Positions 59,470 to 64,000 of a stretch of DNA of 64,000 nt are shown piece after piece. This DNA is from an uncultured Streptomyces sp. GTDB taxonomy: Bacteria; Actinomycetota; Actinomycetes; Streptomycetales; Streptomycetaceae. Location of the stretch: contig NZ_CANLBS010000007.1 in the NCBI RefSeq assembly GCF_947488945.1, forward strand, positions 124,001-188,000, in the 5' to 3' direction. The position numbers and the translations under genes are program-made. Under the pieces are notes generated by a model. That model was not told the origin of the DNA. It made no database searches and saw only the letters and a list, made by a program, of their open reading frames with translations. Within the stretch, counting starts at the first letter, position 1. Each line of letters begins with the position of its first letter.

Positions 59470-60069
59470 TCAGCAGCCGCCGCAGTTGTAGTAGGTGACG
59501 TCCCAGTGGTTGCCCTCGTCCGCGTAGACGTTGCCGGAGCCGGACTGGTACTGGGGCGCGCCGTCGCCGCGCACCCCGATGTAACTGAAGGTGTTGTGGA
59601 CGTAGTTGGTCAGGCAGGTGCTCTTGGCGAAGTCGAGCTTGTAGCCGTTCCAGTGCGAGTAGGTGCCGCTCGCGTGGCCGGTCTCGGTGCCGCCGGTGAT
59701 GTTGAGCGCGCAGCCGGTGGCGCTCTTGAGCGTCTGGGCGCCCTGGGCGGTCGGCAGGTTGAGCTGGTCGAAGGACGTACAGGTGGAGACGTTCCGGTTC
59801 GAGCAGCCGCCGGAGGACGACCAGGTGATGCCGGACGAGGAGAAGCGGGCGGTGGCCTGGGCGTGGGTGAGCTTGGTGACGGCGTGCGCCTCGGTGGCGC
59901 CGCTGCCGAGCGCGCCGACGCCGGGGGCGAAGAGCGCACCGAGCACCAGGGCGAGGGCGGTGAGCGCGGAGCGGAACCAGGGCCGCGGCCGGCGCGACGC
60001 GGGGGCGTGCGGCCCGGGGGCGGCGAGGGGGTGCGGGGCGGGCGCGTGCGGCATGAGGGGGTACGACAT
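59470..60069 (-). CDS. Secreted peptidase M15-like domain protein
   Basis: 199-residue exported protein. Signal region with hydrophobic core SALTALALVLGALFA, cleavage around TEAHA. The mature domain has GTETGHASGTYSHWNGYKLD and GNHWDVTYYNC. The spaced His/Asp/His residues resemble the zinc site of M15 D-Ala-D-Ala carboxypeptidases and related lysins. Four or more cysteines may form disulfides. I chose the ATG at 60069 (AGGAGG upstream) over the ATG 21 bp earlier. Likely cell-wall related; not certain. Confidence 0.75.
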   Translation of the reverse strand: MSYPLMPHAPAPHPLAAPGPHAPASRRPRPWFRSALTALALVLGALFAPGVGALGSGATEAHAVTKLTHAQATARFSSSGITWSSSGGCSNRNVSTCTSFDQLNLPTAQGAQTLKSATGCALNITGGTETGHASGTYSHWNGYKLDFAKSTCLTNYVHNTFSYIGVRGDGAPQYQSGSGNVYADEGNHWDVTYYNCGGC

Positions 60070-60341
60070 GGGGGTTTTCCTCCTGCTCATGACAACTGTG
60101 GGGGTGGGGTCCGCGCCGAGCACACCTCGTGGGTCTGTCCGAAGCCGCGAACCCCGTCGTTCCGCCGCCGTGCGGGTGCGGCACGGCGATACTGCCCGAG
60201 TTCTACGCGCGTCCGCCAGACCGCGTGCGTGGCGATGCGGTGGAGAACGGACCGGGGAGGGCGCGGGCGGGGGTCCGCACCCCTCGACCGGGCCCCACGG
60301 AGGGCCACGAGGGCGCTTCCCGGAATCCGTCCGACCCAGAT

Positions 60342-60392
60342 GTTGAAACTTGAACCAGATGGCGCTACAGTCAATCTCGTTGAAGGTTAAAC
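60342..60392 (+). promoter_or_regulatory. yceI promoter with two operator boxes
   Basis: -35 TTGAAA (60343-60348), 17-bp spacer, -10 TACAGT (60366-60371). Two boxes with the pattern GTTnAAnnTTnAAC lie at 60342-60355 (over the -35) and 60379-60392 (just after the start site). The arrangement fits repression by a dimeric winged-helix protein such as a MarR member. It lies in the 367-bp gap between the M15-like and YceI genes. Confidence 0.75.
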
Positions 60393-60436
60393 AACCCCTT
60401 CCGCTCCCGCACCACCACGTCCCCCGAGGAGGAGCC

Positions 60437-61048
60437 ATGGCTCTGTTCAACCGCAAGCCCGCCACCGCGACGGCCGTCGTCGAGACCCCCGCCGTGGACC
60501 CGGCCCTTGCCGCGCTGTCCGGTACGTACACCCTCGACCCCGCCCACAGCAGCATCGCCTTCACGGTGCGCCACGCCATGGTCACCAACGTGCGCGGCAC
60601 CTTCGGCGAACACGAGGGCACCCTCGAACTGGACGGCACCGACCCGGCCAACTCCTCGGCCTCCATCGACGTCAAGATCGCCAGCGTGGACACCGGCATC
60701 GCCGACCGCGACGGCCACCTGGTGAGCGGCGACTTCTTCGACGCGGAGAAGTTCCCGCTGATGACCTTCCGCTCCACCACCGCCGAGCAGCTCGGCGGCG
60801 ACCGGTACCGCATCACCGGCGACCTCACCATCAAGGACGTCACCCGCCCGCTCTCCATCGACCTGGAGTTCAACGGCTCCGCCACCGACGTCTACGGCAA
60901 CGAGCGCGTCGGGTTCGAGGGCAGCGCCGACATCCTGCGCTCCGACTGGGGCCTGACCTGGAACGCGGCGCTGGAGACCGGCGGCGTCATGGTCAGCGAC
61001 AAGGTCAAGCTGAGCTTCGACATCTCCGCCATCAAGGCCGCAGCCTGA
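60437..61048 (+). CDS. YceI family protein
   Basis: 203-residue YceI-domain protein (lipid-binding beta-barrel; family members bind isoprenoids). Core: YTLDPAHSSIAFTVRHAMVT, then GHLVSGDFFDAEKFP and RYRITGDLTIKDVTRP. No signal peptide, so a cytoplasmic form; the first 25 residues are an extra Ala/Thr-rich segment. Strong RBS GAGGAGGAG. Expression is probably controlled through the paired operators upstream. Confidence 0.93.
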   Translation: MALFNRKPATATAVVETPAVDPALAALSGTYTLDPAHSSIAFTVRHAMVTNVRGTFGEHEGTLELDGTDPANSSASIDVKIASVDTGIADRDGHLVSGDFFDAEKFPLMTFRSTTAEQLGGDRYRITGDLTIKDVTRPLSIDLEFNGSATDVYGNERVGFEGSADILRSDWGLTWNAALETGGVMVSDKVKLSFDISAIKAAA

Positions 61049-61075
61049 CCCTCCTCCCCCTCCCCGGGGGACCCC

Positions 61076-61124
61076 GAGCGCGCCCGCCCTCTCCTCCCCC
61101 CACGGGGGACGGGGGCGGGCGCTC
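61076..61124 (+). terminator. Terminator hairpin downstream of yceI
   Basis: GAGCG-c-GCCCGCCC pairing with GGGCGGGCGCTC, with one bulged base. It begins 27 bp after the stop codon. Confidence 0.65.
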
Positions 61125-61194
61125 AGGCGTTCCGGGGGCGGAGCGCGAACGGTGGGGCCTCGGGACGAGGCTCCGAGTACGGGCGGCGGTCCCG

Positions 61195-61311
61195 TCACTC
61201 ACCCCCGTACAGCCGGTGCAGGTCGATGAGGACGACGTCACCGGCCCGAGCCGCCGCCCGCAGCTCGCGCGAGGGAGTCCAGCAGGAAGGAGGAAGGGCG
61301 GGAGTGATCAT
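61195..61311 (-). CDS. Possible small protein, 38 residues
   Basis: ORF MITPALPPSCWTPSRE... ending in DLHRLYGGE. The ATG has GAGGTGG 8 nt upstream and lies just after a 41-bp palindrome. Third positions are mostly G/C in the second half. It resembles nothing I recognise. It could be the tail of a decayed gene or a regulated micro-protein. Confidence 0.35.
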   Translation of the reverse strand: MITPALPPSCWTPSRELRAAARAGDVVLIDLHRLYGGE

Positions 61312-61330
61312 GGGCCGGCCACCTCGGGGT

Positions 61331-61371
61331 CGTTACGGAAACGCACTTCCGGGAAGTACGTTTCCGTAACG
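61331..61371. promoter_or_regulatory. 41-bp near-perfect palindrome
   Basis: Two 20-bp arms around a central G; each arm begins or ends with CGTTACGGAAACG and its complement, with ACTTCC inside. Only one position differs between arms. Lengths and repeated GGAA elements resemble a tandem TetR-type operator. It lies 19 bp before the 38-codon ORF and 71 bp after the methyltransferase stop codon. Confidence 0.7.
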
Positions 61372-61400
61372 GGCCGGGCGGCTCCGGGTGACGCCCGTCG

Positions 61401-61446
61401 CCTCCCGCGTCGGGCGGGTTCAGCCTCCCGCGTCGGGCGGGTTCAG
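61401..61446. repeat. 23-bp tandem duplication at the methyltransferase stop codon
   Basis: Two perfect copies of CCTCCCGCGTCGGGCGGGTTCAG. The second contains the stop codon of the minus-strand methyltransferase; the first is directly beyond it. Confidence 0.85.
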
Positions 61447-62243
61447 CCGGTGCGGCGGACCTTCACGGCGTTGTCGGTGCGCGTGGTGGGGTTGCCGTCG
61501 GGGTCGTTCTGGACGCGCTCGTGCTCCGCGCACAGCAGCACCTGCCACGCTCCCGGAGCCAGCTCCAGGGACGCCAGCACCTCGTCCGGGCCGGGAAGGT
61601 GGACGCTGGGGTCCGGGTTCTTCTCCCAGGTGGGAAAGCCGGAGTGGCCGACGACCAGCAGCACCCCGCCGGGCGCCACCGCCCCGGCGGCGCGGCGCAG
61701 GATCTCCTCGCGGGGCAGGTCGCCCATCGAGTGCAGGAAGGACGCCGACACCAAGTCGTACTCCCCCGCGGGGAACGTCTCGCCGAGGTCGTGCCACTGC
61801 CAGTCGACCCGGTCTGCCACCCCGGCCTCCGCCGCGTGCCCGGCGGCGCGCTCCAGCGCCACGCGGGAGATGTCGGTGGCGGTGACCCGCCAGCCCTCCC
61901 GGGCCAGCCAGACCGCGTCGGCGCCCTCGCCGCACCCGAGGTCCAGGGCGCGACCGGGCGTCAGCCCGTCCACTTCGCGGACCAGGACGGTGTTGGGGTT
62001 GCCGCTCCAGACCCGGTGGCTGGCGCGGTACTTCTCGTCCCACAGCTCCGCGCCGGTCGGGGCGGTCTGCTGGGGCTCTGCGGTCTCGTCGGTCATGGGT
62101 GCTCCCCCGGTACGGGTGGTGGCGGTCCGGTCGGCGGTGGTGCCGGCCGGGGTGGTGGTCGTCGTGGTCATCGGGGTGGTGGTCGTCGTCGGGGTCGTCG
62201 GGGTGGTCGGCGGGGCGGTCACGGACTCGGTCCCGTCGCTCAT
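61443..62243 (-). CDS. Class I SAM-dependent methyltransferase with Thr-rich N-terminus
   Basis: 266-residue methyltransferase. Core begins WDEKYRASHRVWSGNPN, SAM motif LDLGCGEGADAVWLA, then VTATDISRVALERA and HDLGETFPAGEYDLV; TehB/thiopurine-methyltransferase-like. The ATG at 62243 overlaps the oxidoreductase stop as ATGA, supporting coupling, and gives a low-complexity Thr/Pro extension of about 50 residues. An internal ATG at 62096 with GGGGGAG upstream would give a compact 217-residue enzyme. Either may be used. Confidence 0.88.
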   Translation of the reverse strand: MSDGTESVTAPPTTPTTPTTTTTPMTTTTTTPAGTTADRTATTRTGGAPMTDETAEPQQTAPTGAELWDEKYRASHRVWSGNPNTVLVREVDGLTPGRALDLGCGEGADAVWLAREGWRVTATDISRVALERAAGHAAEAGVADRVDWQWHDLGETFPAGEYDLVSASFLHSMGDLPREEILRRAAGAVAPGGVLLVVGHSGFPTWEKNPDPSVHLPGPDEVLASLELAPGAWQVLLCAEHERVQNDPDGNPTTRTDNAVKVRRTG

Positions 62244-63331
62244 CGGGAAGCCGCTTGCCGGGTGGTCTCCGGTCCGGTGGTCTCCGGCCGGACGGTCTCC
62301 AGTCCGTGGCGGCGGTCCTTGAGGACGCGCGCGCAGACCTGGCGCTCGGCCTCGGCCGAGAAGGGGGCACGCCGTGCCTCGACCGCGCGCCGGGTCTCCT
62401 CGGCGACGAGGTCCATGTTGACGGCCGAGGCCGCCTTCAGCCCGGCGGCTGCGGCGCCGACGACCTGTTCCATGAGGTTGGCGACGTTACCGGCCACCCA
62501 GACTCCGGGCACCCCGGTGGCGCCCATGGGGTCGGCCTCGACGTACGTCCCGATGACCTGGCCGCCCATCTCCATCGCCACGGGCACGACGCCCAGGCTC
62601 TCCAGCACCCCGGAGCGCGCGTCCATCCGCGTCTGGACCACCAGTGCCTCGCGCGGGACCACGGTCCCGCCGGCCAGCCGCACCCCGGTCAGGCGGTCGT
62701 CGCGCACCTCCAGCCCGGTCGCCTCGCCGTCCACCACGGCGACACCGCGCGCGGCGAGTTGCTCGTACTCCTCGTCGGACGGCTCGGGCGCGGTGTGCAG
62801 GAAGAGCGTCACGTCGTCGCTCCACTGCCGCCACAGCAGCGCCTGGTGCACGACCATCGGTCCGGAGGCCAGGATGCCGATCGCCCGGGTCCTCACCTCC
62901 CAGCCGTGGCAGTACGGGCAGTGCAGCACCTCGCGGCCCCAGCGCTCGGCCAGCCCTTCCACCGGCGGCAGCGTGTCCACCAGGCCGGTGGTGACCAGCA
63001 GGCGGCGCGCCTCGACGGCCGTCCCGTCGGCCCGCACGACGCGGAAACCGTCCGGCAGGCGCTCGGCCGACACCGCCTCGCCCGGCACGATCTCGGCCCC
63101 GTACGCGGCGGCCTCGGCCCGCCCGGCGGCCAGCAGCTTCTCGGGCGGAGTCCCTTCGCGCCCCAGGTAGTTGTGCACGCGGGACGCGGGCGCGTTGCGC
63201 GGCCGCCCCCCGTCGATCACCAGCACGGACCGCCGCGCCCGGGACAGGGCCAGCGCCCCGCTCAGCCCGGCGGCACCGCCGCCCACCACCACCACGTCGT
63301 ACCGCGGGTTCGTGTCGTTTCCGCTCGTCAT
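62240..63331 (-). CDS. Thioredoxin-reductase-like flavin oxidoreductase with CPYC motif
   Basis: 363-residue FAD/NAD(P)-binding protein. FAD motif VVVVGGGAAGLSGALALSRA at the N-terminus, redox motif HCPYCHGWEV at about 145-154, second FAD segment VPGVWVAGNV. CPYCHG instead of the thioredoxin-reductase CATCDG is typical of the GliT/HlmI-like branch, which acts on small dithiols; this is a family-level inference. ATG at 63331 with AAGGAGG upstream. It starts 14 bp after the ATPase gene and is coupled to the methyltransferase. Confidence 0.88.
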   Translation of the reverse strand: MTSGNDTNPRYDVVVVGGGAAGLSGALALSRARRSVLVIDGGRPRNAPASRVHNYLGREGTPPEKLLAAGRAEAAAYGAEIVPGEAVSAERLPDGFRVVRADGTAVEARRLLVTTGLVDTLPPVEGLAERWGREVLHCPYCHGWEVRTRAIGILASGPMVVHQALLWRQWSDDVTLFLHTAPEPSDEEYEQLAARGVAVVDGEATGLEVRDDRLTGVRLAGGTVVPREALVVQTRMDARSGVLESLGVVPVAMEMGGQVIGTYVEADPMGATGVPGVWVAGNVANLMEQVVGAAAAGLKAASAVNMDLVAEETRRAVEARRAPFSAEAERQVCARVLKDRRHGLETVRPETTGPETTRQAASR

Positions 63332-63345
63332 GCGGACCACCTCCT

Positions 63346-63810
63346 TCACCGCAGAGAGTGCGCCTGCGGAGCGGATTCGACAAACTTGATTGCCGGAACG
63401 GCAAACTCGCACCAGACGCTCTTGCCGGGGTTCCGCTCGCCCACTCCCCAGGCGTCCGCCAGCTCCGCGACCACGCGCAGCCCGCGCCCACCCTCCGCGT
63501 CGGGCCCTGCGTCCGCCACGCGCTCCACCCGGCCGTCACCGCTGTCGTGCACCTCGATCCGGAGCACGTCGCCCGCCCGGATGAGGTGAATGCGGAACCC
63601 GCGCCCCGGCGGCACGCCGTGGACGAGCGCGTTCGTGGCGAGCTCGCTCACGCAGAGCAGCACGTCGTGGCGCAGCCCTTCGTCCATGAGTGCGGGGCAC
63701 GCCCAGTCGGGCAGGGCCGCGCGGACGAACATGCGTACGAGCGGGATGGACCGGCGTTCCCGGCGGAAGAACGCCTCGTGCGTGCGGCGGAGTTGTGTCG
63801 TCTCATTCAT
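63346..63810 (-). CDS. RsbW-like ATP-binding protein (anti-sigma-factor type)
   Basis: 154-residue HATPase_c_2 protein. It shows HDVLLCVSELATNALVHG (N-box), RIEVHDSG and EGGRGLRVVAELADAWGV (G-boxes). Streptomyces carry many such single-domain regulatory ATPases, often beside XRE-type regulators, as here. ATG at 63810 without an RBS; an inverted repeat ends 6 bp upstream. First gene of the operon with the oxidoreductase and methyltransferase. Confidence 0.9.
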   Translation of the reverse strand: MNETTQLRRTHEAFFRRERRSIPLVRMFVRAALPDWACPALMDEGLRHDVLLCVSELATNALVHGVPPGRGFRIHLIRAGDVLRIEVHDSGDGRVERVADAGPDAEGGRGLRVVAELADAWGVGERNPGKSVWCEFAVPAIKFVESAPQAHSLR

Positions 63811-63815
63811 GCGAC

Positions 63816-63832
63816 GACTGTCACGAACAGTC
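63816..63832. promoter_or_regulatory. Candidate operator before the RsbW-like gene
   Basis: Inverted repeat GACTGT-CACGA-ACAGTC lying 6 bp upstream of the ATG at 63810, within the divergent region facing the XRE-type gene at 63923. Confidence 0.5.
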
Positions 63833-63922
63833 ACTAGTTTTACCCACCGTGTCAGGTCGTACAGCACGGTTGTACGGGCTCTGATGGGCCCGACGAGGCG
63901 TACGCACGGGGAGAGAGCAGCC

Positions 63923-64000
63923 ATGCACTCGGTGAAGAAGAACAAGCGCGTCACGTCCTGGCACGTGATCGGCGCGCAGGTCGCCACCTTCCGCAAGGCG
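63923..64000 (+). CDS. XRE-type helix-turn-helix regulator (5' end only)
   Basis: Only 26 codons are in the window: MHSVKKNKRVTSWHVIGAQV then ATFRKA. The SW-V-GAQ-FRKA pattern is the usual start of Streptomyces XRE-family proteins that carry a C-terminal DUF5753 domain. RBS GGGGAGAGAG. Divergent from the RsbW-like ATPase, a common pairing. Confidence 0.75.
   Translation, partial: MHSVKKNKRVTSWHVIGAQVATFRKA

Noticed and set aside
55393..64000. Integrated mobile element
   Set aside because: I found no integrase, transposase, attachment-site repeat or base-composition change; the tRNA array is far away and its genes are intact. Accessory character is inferred from gene content only.

Overview
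This window is a high-GC actinobacterial chromosome segment, almost certainly Streptomyces. Codon third positions are strongly G/C. It holds the amtB-glnB-glnD cluster, nsdA, a glcP-type sugar permease, the two-domain HU protein HupS, ndgR next to leuCD, and two complete 'conservon' operons (cvnA-D). From memory, the order from glnD to accB/accE matches the SCO558x to SCO553x region of S. coelicolor, so positions 1-55,400 look like conserved core. From 55,400 to 64,000 the content looks accessory.

Left part (1-34,500): nitrogen sensing (glnD partial, glnB, amtB with a GlnR-type box); nsdA; a PrimPol-like protein; ftsY, glcP and smc; acylphosphatase and a CAP-domain secreted protein; a frameshifted quinone-reductase-like gene; then the rnc/mutM block (mutM, rnc, rpmF, a YceD-family gene, a SepIVA-like gene, coaD, rsmD, recG, a DAK/FakA-like gene) with rpmB divergent. 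This is followed by thiD, thiL, an Lrp ligand-binding-domain protein, ddl, gpsA-plsC, cofC, a cold-shock-like small protein and hupS.

Middle (34,600-41,500): leuCD divergent from ndgR, with an inverted repeat between them; five tRNA genes (three Glu-CTC, two Gln-CTG) on the minus strand; a HAD hydrolase, gltX and an FAH-family gene.

Conservon region (41,500-53,500): two tandem four-gene operons. Each encodes a membrane histidine-kinase-like protein with a long disordered tail (CvnA), a roadblock protein (CvnB), a DUF742 protein (CvnC) and a small GTPase-like protein (CvnD). The two cvnD genes share a perfect 601-bp block, although cvnA, cvnB and cvnC have diverged; this looks like recent gene conversion. 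Each cvnA start codon overlaps the stop codon of a short upstream ORF. Downstream of cvnD2 lie a terminator, a potential G-quadruplex and a striking palindromic array with CGTA every 10 bp, before accE-accB of acyl-CoA carboxylase.

Right end (55,400-64,000): a Tat-exported GH64 beta-1,3-glucanase behind a LacI-type palindrome, a Tat-type M20 amidohydrolase, a secreted M15-like protein, a YceI gene with two GTTnAAnnTTnAAC operators around a strong promoter, and a minus-strand operon of an RsbW-like ATPase, a CPYC flavin oxidoreductase and a methyltransferase. A 41-bp near-perfect palindrome and a 38-codon ORF follow that operon. The window ends inside an XRE-type regulator gene.

All family assignments come from reading motifs and gene order. 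No database or structure search was run, and intergenic promoter and operator calls are pattern matches.
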